Assembly (NCBI GenBank): GCA_029572935.1
Contig: JAKQHM010000019.1
Span: forward strand, 1-64,000
Length of the DNA: 64,000 nucleotides
Source of the DNA: Bacteroidota bacterium
GTDB lineage: Bacteria; Bacteroidota; Bacteroidia; Chitinophagales; Saprospiraceae
Direction of reading: 5' to 3'
Shown: piece after piece, positions 1-9,700 of the stretch
How the letters are laid out: each line of letters opens with the position of its first letter
Numbering within the stretch: the stretch's first letter is position 1
Notes under the pieces: generated by a model
Database searches by the model: none
Told to the model about the DNA's origin: nothing
What the model saw: only the letters and a program-made list of their open reading frames with translations
Position numbers and translations under genes: made by a program

Positions 1-8
1 AGGGTGAT

Positions 9-16
9 TAATTTTG
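9..16 (+). promoter_or_regulatory. TAnnTTTG -7 element upstream of the toxin lipoprotein
   Basis: The sequence TAATTTTG matches the Bacteroidota -7 consensus TAnnTTTG exactly. Transcription would begin near position 22, so the heptamer repeat at 36-112 would lie inside the 5' leader. The -33 region falls outside the window, so only half of the promoter can be seen. Confidence 0.4.
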
Positions 17-32
17 AATAAAATCCACCCTT

Positions 33-133
<101 letters not shown>

Positions 134-137
<4 letters not shown>

Positions 138-2161
138 TTAAAGTTATTTCAAGTCTGAGGGGCTTGTTAATTTATCCGGTTATTTTTTTTTCAATTTTGT
201 TTTTTGTTTCCTGCCATGAGGAAATAAACGAAGTCAGTCCGGGGACGGGATCACTATTAGAAGAAGTAATTAAGAAGTATTCAGTCCAGGAAATTACGAC
301 CCATTTTGGCGGGGGACAAGCCGATTTATTGCCTCTGGGAATGGAGGCAAATTGGGAAGAAGCATATGAAGAAAATGGAACAATCATAGTACCCGTTCGG
401 GATAGTATTTTAAGTGCATTGAATGCGGCAGGATATTATTTATTTTCAAGAACAGGTACAAGCATAATCGTAAAAAGCCTGATCTATTTTGGTCAGAGAG
501 ATTCAGTGATTCTGGATTCAAATGACAAATTGATCAATCCCTTTCAAACCGGTTTTCAAGGCATCATTTGGGAGCTGGGACAAGGAGATTTTATTTTTGG
601 AATGTATGAATTTGAATCCGGCTTACTGACCAGATCCCTGAAGACCAAAATCCATGTGGATGAATTTGAAAAGTATTTAAATATAAAGAGCGGGTCTGCC
701 ATGGTCAGGAGTTGCGAACGTTGTCCATGGGAATCTTGGTGGAGTTGGAAATGGCGTTGCTTTAATATTAATCTGGAGGTAATGGAAGGAGGCGTTGCAG
801 GTTTTTTTGAAGATTTGTGGAAGTCATTGACTGATGAAGACAGGCGGCATTTTCCAGGCTATGATCCCGCTAATCCGGGTTCTTCATTTTTCGGATTTAT
901 TGATTTTATAAACAGAGGCGGTACTGCATCTGGAGGAGGCGGAAATGGAGGCAGCGGGGTGCCCAGGTATCTGGGTGCCGAGTACGCTGCTTTTATGTCG
1001 GATTGTCAGTCATGGATCGCCTGGAAGGTAGCAGCAGAACAAGAAGGACTACCGGCTGGTGTGAGCGAGTCTGACTGGAAGCTATGTGAACTGTTTTCGG
1101 ATCCGACTTTGGGACTTCCTGATTTTATCAAGCTCTGCCTCTTTAAGAATCAGGATATACTTTTGACTGTAAGTGACTTTTGGCGGCAATCTGCCAATGA
1201 TCCTGAATCAGCAGCCCTGATCAAAAGATATCTGGAGCAGGTATGCTTGTCTTCTTATACTATTTCATTGAGTCAGTGGCTTAAATATGAAGCCATCAGG
1301 AGGCGGATTCTGAACAGCAGTTGCATAGTGGATAAGTCCGGATTTTTGTTCAGGGGTGAGTTGTTTCTGGATCATTACCAATACAGTGATGAGGCATTGG
1401 CTGCCTGGGAGTATCATACGGAGTTTCAATGTCCTGCCTATGCAGATTATCAGGTCCAGGTTACGGACCTCATGAGCTTTGTGAGACAGAATAGTTTGGA
1501 TAAATATCTGGCAACCGCCACATTGTACTATGAATATATTATAAATGTTGGAATACCACCGTCGGATCTGTACAAGTGGCAATTGATGATGGAGGTGTTC
1601 ATAGAGGAACTTGGCCCGTTAGCACTTGAATTAATTCCCGGTGGAGTAGGTGACCTGATCGGCGCATACAATGATTACAGTAATGGTAATTATTGGTCGG
1701 CTTCACTGAGTATTGTGCTTGCCGTTGTGCCATATAATGAGATAAAGAAAGTATGGGATAAAGCTCCGGATATACAAAAAGGCTTTAAAGCGTGTTACAA
1801 AATTGTAGTTTTGTGGAATAAAATATTAACTTCACCTGGAGGGCAGAAGGTGCTGAACAAGATGCCACAGACTTGGAGGAATCTGCCGGGGAGTAAGTTG
1901 GCTGAAACAGGAAAAGGTTTAAAGTGGATAAAAGATGGTTCAAACGAAATTAGAATTATGGAAGCAGTTCCCAATAGTCAATATCAATCCCAACGAGTAA
2001 ATTATGTGCGCCTAAAGAAAGGAGGAAGCTATTTGGATATTAATGGTAATCCTGTTCCAACAACATTGCCACGTAATGTTCCAAATCCAAATTTTCAAGA
2101 ATTGACTCATCTGCCTCTCAGCGTCATAGATGATAATTTGTTGGAATTATTTTTTAATTAA
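134..2161 (+). CDS. lipoprotein polymorphic toxin (core plus C-terminal toxin tip)
   Basis: The 675-residue product begins MIKVISS and has a hydrophobic segment ending in the lipobox FVSC (Cys about 27), so it should be a lipid-anchored envelope protein. A glycine-rich linker lies near residues 260-275. A hydrophobic segment near 497-535 (LIPGGVGDLIGAYND) resembles the pre-toxin segment of polymorphic toxins. After a boundary at GGQKVLNKMP (about 569) comes a roughly 105-residue tip with the motif NEIRIMEAVPNSQY and an ending LELFFN. This tip is repeated as a start-less cassette at 2726 and as a decayed copy at 3632, and an immunity-like gene follows 9 nt after the stop. I recall similar tips in Rhs-type toxins, probably nucleases, but cannot name the family. 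A longer frame from TTG 14 runs through the heptamer repeat; I reject that start because it would bury the signal peptide. Confidence 0.75.
1802..1905 (+). repeat. toxin-tip boundary repeat, copy 1
   Basis: This stretch at the junction of core and toxin tip recurs at 2716-2820. The 70 nt from 1833 to 1902 differ from 2748-2817 at only four positions by my alignment, although the tips downstream have diverged strongly. The repeat encodes GGQKVLNKMPQ-W-NLPGSKLA and is the natural crossover site for swapping tips. Confidence 0.8.
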
Positions 2162-2170
2162 TTATAGAAA

Positions 2171-2656
2171 ATGTACCCGGATTCTATAGAGGAAGCAAAG
2201 CTTTATTTGCAAAATATTCATTTTTCATTATCAAGCTTAACTTATTTCAATAATAATATTTTTGCTGCAGAAGAGACTATAATAGAAGACTGGAATTTTA
2301 TTGATTTGATTCATGGTAAATGGAAAGTTAATATATTGAGTGAATATGCAATACATAAGGTTTTCGACTTTAGAAAGATGTGGTTGGAATATAAGAAAAA
2401 AAATGTATTTGGAGATGATTTGACTTTTACATATTTTGATCCTAAATGGCATGCTTTGATCAATGATTATTTAATTCCTGCATTAGATATCCTTGAATTG
2501 GAAATGAAGGATAATCAAATTGATTTTATCTCTTATTTGGATTATAGAGATATCGATGCACATCCAAATAATGAACAACTCTTGGAAAGAGGACGAACTT
2601 TGTACAATTTACTTCTTACAAATAAAATTATCGAGAGGAGATATATGGATAAATAA
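2171..2656 (+). CDS. immunity-like protein 1 for the toxin tip
   Basis: This 161-residue cytosolic-looking protein starts 9 nt after the toxin gene stop and is very AT-rich. I do not recognise the family. It is clearly related to the 164-residue product at 3080: both carry FDPKW, then YLIP, LE-EM, and end with LLERGRTLY-LLL-K-I-R-YMD. The toxin-then-small-gene order, and the same order repeated behind the second tip, point to an immunity protein that neutralises the tip encoded just upstream (inference). It has no signal peptide, which fits a target in the cytoplasm. Confidence 0.65.
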   Translation: MYPDSIEEAKLYLQNIHFSLSSLTYFNNNIFAAEETIIEDWNFIDLIHGKWKVNILSEYAIHKVFDFRKMWLEYKKKNVFGDDLTFTYFDPKWHALINDYLIPALDILELEMKDNQIDFISYLDYRDIDAHPNNEQLLERGRTLYNLLLTNKIIERRYMDK

Positions 2657-2715
2657 AAATAAAGAGAATGAAGTAAAGTTTCAGATTTTCAAAGTAATTT
2701 TAAAGCTTCTTACTA

Positions 2716-2820
2716 GATTGTAGTTTTGTGTTTTAAATTATTGACTACACCTGGAGGGCAGAAGGTACTAAACAAGATGCCACAGGCTTGGAAGAATCTG
2801 CCGGGGAGTAAGTTGGCGAA
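2716..2820 (+). repeat. toxin-tip boundary repeat, copy 2
   Basis: This is the second copy of the core/tip junction sequence. The homology begins upstream of the open frame, at the shared sequence ATTGTAGTTTTGTG, and includes a stretch that in copy 1 encodes core residues. It therefore looks like the scar of a tip replacement in which the old tip was displaced downstream. Confidence 0.8.
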
Positions 2821-3067
2821 AAGCGAATCAGGATTGGTATGGACTAAATCTGATTTTCATGAATTAAGAGTAATGGAAAAAAATTTAAACTCTCCAAACC
2901 AATTTCATCATTATGATTATGCACGATTAAAAAAACATGGAAAATATTTGGGAAAAGATGGAAATTACTATCAAAAAGGAACTATTCCAGATGAAGACTT
3001 TCAAAATTTGACACACATTCCTATTGATCAAATTACTAATGAATGGCTAGAAGTATTTTTTAATTAA
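2726..3067 (+). CDS. orphan toxin tip without its own start (silent cassette)
   Basis: The frame encodes TTPGGQKVLNKMPQAW, then a diverged tip with ELRVMEKNLNSPNQ, YARLKKHGKYLGKDG and the ending WLEVFFN, matching the C-terminal 110 residues of the lipoprotein toxin domain by domain. There is no ATG or convincing ribosome binding site: the only possible start is TTG 2726, a few codons after an in-frame TAG at 2714. It is therefore best read as a stored alternative tip that becomes active only after recombination with the core gene through the boundary repeat. Low-level translation cannot be excluded. Confidence 0.7.
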   Translation: MCFKLLTTPGGQKVLNKMPQAWKNLPGSKLAKSESGLVWTKSDFHELRVMEKNLNSPNQFHHYDYARLKKHGKYLGKDGNYYQKGTIPDEDFQNLTHIPIDQITNEWLEVFFN

Positions 3068-3079
3068 GTAATAATAATT

Positions 3080-3574
3080 GTGGGCTCAAATTTAAATTTA
3101 TTAATTTCTAATTTCTATTATGATTTAAAATTACTTTTAGATCCTACAGGAAAATATTATTTTGTTGCTTTAGATGAGTTTATTAACAGTTCTTACAATA
3201 TTTTTGATATTAATTATTTAATGAATATAGATCCCAAAAATGAATATTCTTCCTTAAGTACAAAATGTCGATATGAAGAATTTAGAATTCATTGGGTAGG
3301 ATATCTGAAAGATAATAACTATTCTGAAGATGGGATTTTTATTCAATTCGACCCCAAATGGAGTTTTATAAAAGAACATTATTTAATACCACTACTAATA
3401 GATTTAGAAAATGAAATGTTGAGACTAGATATTAATTTTCAAACATTTAGAGATACCTACAATTCTGATGCAAGGCCGAGTGATGAGGATATTCTGGAAC
3501 GAGGACGTACATTATATGGTTTGTTATTAAAACACAAAGTAATCAAAAGGGATTATATGGATGAAAAAAGCTAA
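3080..3574 (+). CDS. immunity-like protein 2 for the orphan tip
   Basis: This 164-residue product is a diverged paralogue of the protein at 2171 (shared FDPKW, YLIP, LE-EM, ERGRTLY-LLLKHKVI and YMDE). It starts at GTG 3080, 12 nt after the orphan tip stop. Keeping an intact immunity gene behind a start-less toxin tip is typical of orphan modules in polymorphic toxin loci: the gene protects against sibling cells that still carry that tip. The family is unknown to me and the function is inferred from order and homology within the locus. Confidence 0.6.
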   Translation: MGSNLNLLISNFYYDLKLLLDPTGKYYFVALDEFINSSYNIFDINYLMNIDPKNEYSSLSTKCRYEEFRIHWVGYLKDNNYSEDGIFIQFDPKWSFIKEHYLIPLLIDLENEMLRLDINFQTFRDTYNSDARPSDEDILERGRTLYGLLLKHKVIKRDYMDEKS

Positions 3575-3614
3575 TAATAAAACATTTAGAATAATTTAAG
3601 TAGTTTAAAGGACC

Positions 3615-3845
3615 CCAATAATTTATCTCGCTGGGTGGACAAAAAGTTCTGTCAAAAATGCCACAAGCTTGGAAGAGTCTGCATGGGAGTAAATTAGTCG
3701 AAACAGCAAAGGCTTAAAATGGACAAAGTAGGGTGCAAACGAAATTAGAATTATGGAAGCTGTGCCAAATAGTCAATATCAATCTCAAGGAGTAAATAAT
3801 GTACACTTAAAGAAAGGATGAAGTTATTTTTGATATTAATGTTTA
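3615..3845 (+). pseudogene. decayed third toxin tip
   Basis: The DNA again shows the boundary (GGQKVLSKMPQAWKSL from 3632) followed by a tip nearly identical to that of the full toxin, with NEIRIMEAVPNSQYQSQ still legible. It is broken by a one-base deletion near 3706, a TAG near 3728 and a TGA near 3819, and fades out by about 3845. No immunity gene remains behind it. It is closer to tip 1 than to tip 2, so tip 1 or a close relative has been duplicated within this locus. Confidence 0.8.
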
Positions 3846-3883
3846 CATTTTGACTAAAAAGTTCATCAAATTTTAAATTGAAA

Positions 3884-5540
3884 ATGAATAAAATTTCTGG
3901 TAAGAATATTTTTTATTTCTTTAGTCTGGGTACGACCTGCCACGAGTCAATCGCAATACTATTTCAAATATCTGGATGATCGGAATTGTTTTCATGATGC
4001 TACTTTCAAATTAGCTTTGGCATCCGATGGAGTGTTGCATCAAACCGATTATATTAATTGTATAAACAGCAGAAATACATACAAGGCCAAAATAAGCAAA
4101 CTGGATTTTGAAGGCAATCATATCTATACCACACCACTTCCTGATTCCCCTCTGTCGGATACCGTTTATAGTCTTGAAGGAATATGTGCTACACCAACAG
4201 GCATATTTGCAGGCGGTCACATCAGTTATTACCGGGATGATACCCTCAGAAAGCGAACCGGCGCTGTATTCAAGATGAATCATCAGGGAGAGATCCTCAA
4301 GACCATAGATTTTGGGGGCTATACCATCTGGTCGCGTTATATATCTAACTATATCGTTTACAAAGCAGGGTATATATACTGGCTGGCCGATCACTATCCT
4401 TCAGAAGCAAAGGAGGACATACGGCGATATCCATTGGTGGCATTTAAGATGGATACCCTGGGCAATGTCCTGTGGGAGACCCATCTGAATACCCACCCGG
4501 ATTACCCTGCTTCCAGAGGGCCGGTATCCCGTTATTTTACCGTCAATGAGCAGGGACAGATGGAGGTCTGTGCCGTAGTGAAACTTGGAGCATGGGGTTT
4601 TTATACCCCCGATATTGCCTACGCGGGACTCATCGATTCTTCAGGAAAGATCATCAGGGAATATCGCAGTAATCTCCTGAATACCTTAGAGGATACGCTG
4701 AAAGCTTTGCGAAATTTTTCATGGCCTTACTTTCGTGACCTCACAGGTGCTTTTGGCTCGGAGGGACAGTCCGTCTGGTTTATAGGGGTAAACCCCACAG
4801 AAAATGGAGAACTGTGGATATTTGGTCTGGACAGTACAGGTAGATTAAGTCTCTTCAGCTCCTCCACTTACCAGATTCAAACTAATTATTATAAGATCAG
4901 AAAAATGCCGGATGGCAAGTTTATTGGTCTGTTTCGATCTCGTGAATACAATTACCCGGGAGCAGATAGTATTTCTCAATATGGCTCCGGCTTGATCTCT
5001 TTTGACGAGACCGGCAAAGTAAATTGGTGTCGCAGATATTACCTCCCCGATGATAAAAACTTCGAACATGTCCTGGACTTCTATGATATATTGCAATTGC
5101 CCAACAAGGATCTGGTCGTATCGGGATACTACAGCAAAACCGATGTCAATAACAGGAATGATGAAGAATCCAATATCTTTCAGATCGGCCTGGACTCCAT
5201 GGGCTGTCCTTTTGCGGGTTGCACAGAGGCGGATTCTGTCTATATCTTTCCAACCCTGATGATTGCAGGAGTGGATGATGAGCGTAGGAGGATTCCATTT
5301 GATTGGCGAATGGATGATCAGCAGGACCTGTTGAGTCTTATTTTTGATCCGGACTTTATTAAACAGGATGTGCATTTTATGCTCAGTGATATTTCAGGAA
5401 AGGTGTTGCGCTCTGTTCGCATCAAAAAAGATGTATGGGAATACACCGAGGATATAAGCAATCTCCCTACAGGAATCTATGCAGTCGGATTGCAATCTGA
5501 CAGGATCCGTCATGGGTTCAAATTTGTAAAGCTTAAGTAA
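3884..5540 (+). CDS. T9SS cargo protein with an apparent frameshift in the signal peptide
   Basis: The long open frame (mod-3 frame of 4017) gives over 500 residues of a secreted, beta-rich protein with no family I recognise. It ends in a type A T9SS sorting domain of about 70 residues (FMLSDISGKVLRS, LPTGIYAVGL, FKFVKLK). The frame is open upstream to 3888 and encodes FLVRIFFISLVWVRPATSQSQ, a good signal peptide, but lacks a start codon. The ATG at 3884 lies in another frame and would join it if one base were removed from the AAAATTT stretch near 3891-3897. It is either a real frameshift or a sequencing or assembly error. TTG 4017 would give a protein without a signal peptide. It probably acts at the cell surface or in the medium. 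Confidence 0.7.
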
Positions 5541-5572
5541 AGTTAATCAATGGATATACTTGAGTGATACGA

Positions 5573-5620
5573 TTGGCACAGGTCATCCTGCCACGGCGGG
5601 AAAGGAAGACTTGTGCCAAC
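5573..5620. repeat. REP-like inverted repeat, copy 1
   Basis: TTGGCACAGGTC and GACTTGTGCCAA form the two arms of an imperfect palindrome around a GC-rich centre that itself contains CCTGCCACGGCGGG. The arms match the second element 40 bp downstream, so the two form a pair of dispersed palindromic repeats in an intergenic region. No REP-associated transposase (RAYT) is in the window. Confidence 0.5.
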
Positions 5621-5658
5621 ATAGGACTTACGATTACTGAGAGTAGTTAAAATTAAAA

Positions 5659-5684
5659 GGCACAAGTCGGAGACTTGCGCCAAC
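5659..5684. repeat. REP-like inverted repeat, copy 2
   Basis: GGCACAAGTC and GACTTGCGCC form a tight hairpin with a three-base loop and one mismatch, followed by AAC as in copy 1. The paired arrangement in the 3' flank of the T9SS gene resembles REPIN-type elements. Confidence 0.55.
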
Positions 5685-5744
5685 AAGGGGAGTTCAAAGA
5701 ATCCTACCAAGATTAAGTCAAAGAAATACCTTATATTCAAAAGC

Positions 5745-5780
5745 AAAAAACCGGAGCTTACATTTAGGCTCCGGTTTTAA
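5745..5780. terminator. bidirectional intrinsic terminator
   Basis: AAAACCGGAGC and GCTCCGGTTTT form an 11-bp stem with runs of A on one side and T on the other. It can end the minus-strand OmpA-like gene that stops at 5813 and also plus-strand transcripts from the T9SS gene. Confidence 0.8.
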
Positions 5781-5812
5781 AACAGTAGTAGGTAAAATAA
5801 TATGCTGAATTG

Positions 5813-6430
5813 TTATAAGCGCGTGATGGAGATTTCTATGCGTTCGTTGAGCATCTGACCGATGTCGGTCTTGTTGTCCGCTACGGGATATTTCTGTCCC
5901 ATACCTCTGGCATCGATTCTGGATCCGCTTACTCCAAAGGACTCCAGTTCCTTTTTGATGAAATCCACGCGGGCCTGGGTGATGGCTTCGTCCTTTTTGG
6001 GGTCTCCGCTGTCGTTGAGGTAAGACTCGATGCGGATGGTCATGTTGGGAAACAACATCATGATCTTGCCCAGGTCGTCGATTTCCATTCTCCGGGTGGG
6101 TACCACCTTGGCATTCCTTCCTTCCCACTTGAGCGAAATGAATTTGAACTGTTCGCCAAAGTCATAGACGCCGTTTCGGATGAAAGTGATGATCTGATCC
6201 CCCAGGTCTCCGGATATCCGGGTAGAATCCTCCAGTTTGGCCAGGGCCGCCTTGGTCTCTTCGGACAAGGGCGTGGTGTACATAAAAGAGGAATCAATGG
6301 GCGCTACGTTTGTGGTATTTTTCTCTCCCGCCGGGTTTTGTTTGCACTGAAACACAATCACCGCAACCAAAAACAGGGCCACCTGAATGTGGAGGGCTTT
6401 TCTGAGAAGGGTTGCACTGATCTTGTTCAT
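5813..6430 (-). CDS. OmpA-like domain lipoprotein
   Basis: With the start at ATG 6430 (MNKISATLL) the product is 205 residues, with a signal segment ending in the lipobox VFQC. The C-terminal half looks like an OmpA/MotB peptidoglycan-binding fold: MTIRIESYLNDSGD replaces the usual 'GHTD' strand, followed by the helix SQAR-type TQARVDFIKKELESFGV, the arginine-rich RIDARGMGQKYP and the terminal NERIEISI. It probably tethers the outer membrane to peptidoglycan or senses wall stress. The frame stays open to 6490, but that start would place 20 extra polar residues before the signal peptide. Confidence 0.7.
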   Translation of the reverse strand: MNKISATLLRKALHIQVALFLVAVIVFQCKQNPAGEKNTTNVAPIDSSFMYTTPLSEETKAALAKLEDSTRISGDLGDQIITFIRNGVYDFGEQFKFISLKWEGRNAKVVPTRRMEIDDLGKIMMLFPNMTIRIESYLNDSGDPKKDEAITQARVDFIKKELESFGVSGSRIDARGMGQKYPVADNKTDIGQMLNERIEISITRL

Positions 6431-6746
6431 GACTGCAAAGATGGATGGTAAACGATTCATTTCGAAATTATGTTTTGGCATTGAGTCCATTTTAACAAAG
6501 AATTAAAATTAAAGTAATAAAATTTATGTCTTACCAAATTATATTTTGAAAACAGGAAATATTGAATTTGGCGGTGTAAAGATATTATATTTTTTATTAA
6601 TATGTACTCTGCTTTTAATAAGTTGATTTTTCGAGGCTTGTGCGCGGTTTCAGGATTTTATTCCCTTCTTTCATGACCCATTCCCTTCTGAGCTTTTGTT
6701 GAAATTTAAATTTCCATTATCTTCACTCTGCAAACTGTTTGAGAAC
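6431..6746. other. intergenic region between divergent genes
   Basis: About 316 bp of AT-rich DNA separate the OmpA-like lipoprotein (minus) and the helicase gene (plus). It must hold both promoters, but I found no exact TAnnTTTG on either strand and no hairpin or conserved frame. Confidence 0.5.
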
Positions 6747-9700
6747 ATGACACCCGATACCCACTCTTACTGGCCCAGTGTGGAAATACTGGAATCCTTG
6801 ATTCTGGATCGTCTGGAAATCAGGGAGATGCGCGAATTATTGCGGACTTGGCTGGACAGGTTGGAATTGCCTGGCAACCGGCTATTGTCCCTCTTTTCCG
6901 AAAAGCTCCGGTTCATGCATTCTGAAGGAATTCTGACGAATGCACAGTATCAGATTATGGAAGCGCTCTTCGATGAGGTCTTCGAACCAACTTACGAGGT
7001 TTCCCCCGGTGCTCTGACCGCCCATATGGTACTCGTACTTTGTGCCCGACGCATGGGCGAGCCCATTCCGGATCTACTCAGACCCTACCTCCTGGATGAG
7101 GACTCCATCTTACCCGAAGGTCAGGAACCGGTACCCGAAGAAACAGAAAGGGGCTTTCTAACCGGGATCGATGGGCAGGTTTTGGAATTCAGCCTGAGCC
7201 GTGCGCCTTCTTACACAGGCAGGATCCCATTCCGAAATATCCCTGATGGTCTGATCGGTGCTTTCAGGAAAGCCACGGCCATCCTGGGATTTCCCGTGCC
7301 CGTTTATTGGCATGGACTCAGGAAAAAATCGGAGGAATGGACGATCGATACTGCTGTGATCTATCCGGATTATTTGGTCGATGTGACGGCTGTAGCCAAT
7401 TGTTATGTCCCCGGGCACTCTTCAGCCCTGAGATACCTCATCGATCTGTTCCGGTATTCCCCCTCATCCAAACACATGTTGATCGGTACGGCGGTCAACG
7501 AGTTTCTGGACGAACTCATCATCCACCCCGATGCCGTCTTTGAACCCATGATCGCCTATGTTTTCAGAAAATATCCCTTTGCCATCAGCCTCCTGAGCGA
7601 AGCCGAGGTACAGGATTTTCTGAATCATGCCCGATTCCAGTTTGATAACCTCAAGCTGATGACCCAGGATGGATTCGGTGGACTGATCCGGAAAGAAGAT
7701 GCCTGTCAACTCGAACCCAGCTATTACTCCGTAGTGTATGGCATTCAGGGAAGATTGGACGTCCTGGTGGAGAAAGGGGACAAAAGGACCATCATTGAAT
7801 TGAAGAGCGGAAAACCCTATAATACGGATGATCATGGCATTAATCCGGCCCATGCTGCGCAGGCTCAGTTATACGAACTGCTGATCCGCTCCGCACACGG
7901 TGCACAGGTCCTGGCGGACCGTTACCTTCTCTACTCTTCTCAGAAAGACCAGGCCCTCCGGCATTCACCCTCCAATCCCGGTATGGTGCGCGAGCTGATA
8001 GACATCCGGAATTCCATCGTTCTCATCCAGCTCCATTTGGCCAACACGGGACCTCAGGACCGGACGCTCCTAGACAGCATCAAACCGGAAGCTTTTGATC
8101 CGACAGATCATTTTGTCCGACGGGATGGCATATCCTGGTTGCAGACCTGGTATGACCTGGACCCCTTGTCCCGGGCCTATGTCAGGCATTTTTGTTTTTT
8201 TACGGCCAGGGAGCAGCTGATTTCCAAGACAGGTCTGGCAGGACAGCAGCAAGGAAATGGCCTCGCTGATCTTTGGTTGAAAAGCGGGGTGGAAAAAGAG
8301 CAAGCCTATCAGGCCATCGGCGGTTTGAGCATACATCAGGTGACCCATCACGAACTGGACTCTCCCATAGTCGAGTTGGTTTCAGACCGGCAGGGCAGCC
8401 TCATCAGTGCCTTTCGTCAGGGTGACACGCTGGTCCTTTTTCCCGATCATCCGGACGGTCAGGGCGCCCTGCGACATCAGGTTTACAAATGTACTTTGAT
8501 CGACATCAACCCCAATGCCTGTTCTGTCCGGCTGCGTGGAAGGCAATTTGACAGCAGGCCTTATGCTCCGGATACCCGTTGGGTTTTGGAGCCGGATGTA
8601 CTGGACCGCAGTTTTCTGTACATGTACGAGAATCTCTGGGAATGGGCCCGGGCTCCGGTTGATTTCAGAAGAAAGATCTTAGGTGTCGTACCTGCTGAAA
8701 TAGGTTCCTCTGTGGAAAGAAAGCGCCTGAATTTGCCGGAAGGCATCGACGCCATCATTGGCCAGGCACTGGATGCCCGGGATTATTTCCTCATATGGGG
8801 ACCTCCCGGATCGGGCAAGACCAGCGTGGTGATTCGTGCGCTGGTAGAGCAGATGATTTTAACTTCCGATGAGAATATTCTGCTGCTGGCTTATACAAAC
8901 CGGGCCGTCGATGAGATCTGTGAAGCCCTGGAAAGTCTGGAGGATGAAGATTTGTACTCCTACATCCGGATCGGTTCGCGGTACGGGGTCTCTGAAAAGT
9001 TTCACCGAAACCTGCTGGATCAGAAATTGCGCCAGGTGGCCAACAGGAAGCAGCTGAGGCAAATGCTGAAAGGCCATCGCATCTTTACGGCTACAGTGGC
9101 CTCCATCCTGGGAAAGAAGGAACTTTTTGAATTGTTTCAGTTCGATACCGTGATCATCGATGAGGCCTCCCAGATCCTGGAACCCAATCTGGTGGGACTG
9201 CTCACCCGTTTTAAAAAATTTATACTGATCGGCGACCACATGCAGCTACCTGCTGTAAGTGCCCAGCCCTATTCCGGTACTCAGATACAAGACGAAGCTT
9301 TGCGGCAGCTGGGTTTCCGTTCTAGCAGTCACTCCTTTTTTGACAGGTTATACCACCGCTGTACAGCTGAGGGCTGGACACATTCCTTTGCCATGTTGAC
9401 CCGTCAGGGCCGCATGCATCGCGATATCATGGAATTTCCTTCCGAACGGTTTTATCAGAACCGACTGGAGCTCATGGACGAACGCCCGGATTCCCGGCAA
9501 GTGAAACCGCTGAGCGAACGTTTCCCTCAAACCGGATCAGTCAAGGCCGAAATTCTGGCCAGGAGCCGCACAGTATTTGTGCCTGTGCCGGCAGACGATT
9601 CAGGTGCCTTTTCCAAAGTACAGCCTGATGAAGCAGTCCTGGTGGCCGGCCTGGTGGAAGAAATCAAAAAACTTTACGAAAACAACAATCTTCCCTTTAC

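Noticed and set aside
3630-3830. Intact third toxin gene
   Set aside because: One base deletion and two stop codons interrupt the frame; it is a pseudogene.
3891-3897. Phase-variable homopolymer in the T9SS gene
   Set aside because: The runs of four A and three T are too short for efficient slippage; a mutation or assembly error is more likely.
5718-6128. Alternative-frame ORF opposite the OmpA-like lipoprotein
   Set aside because: It is a shadow frame in the same DNA with a low-complexity, arginine- and proline-rich product.
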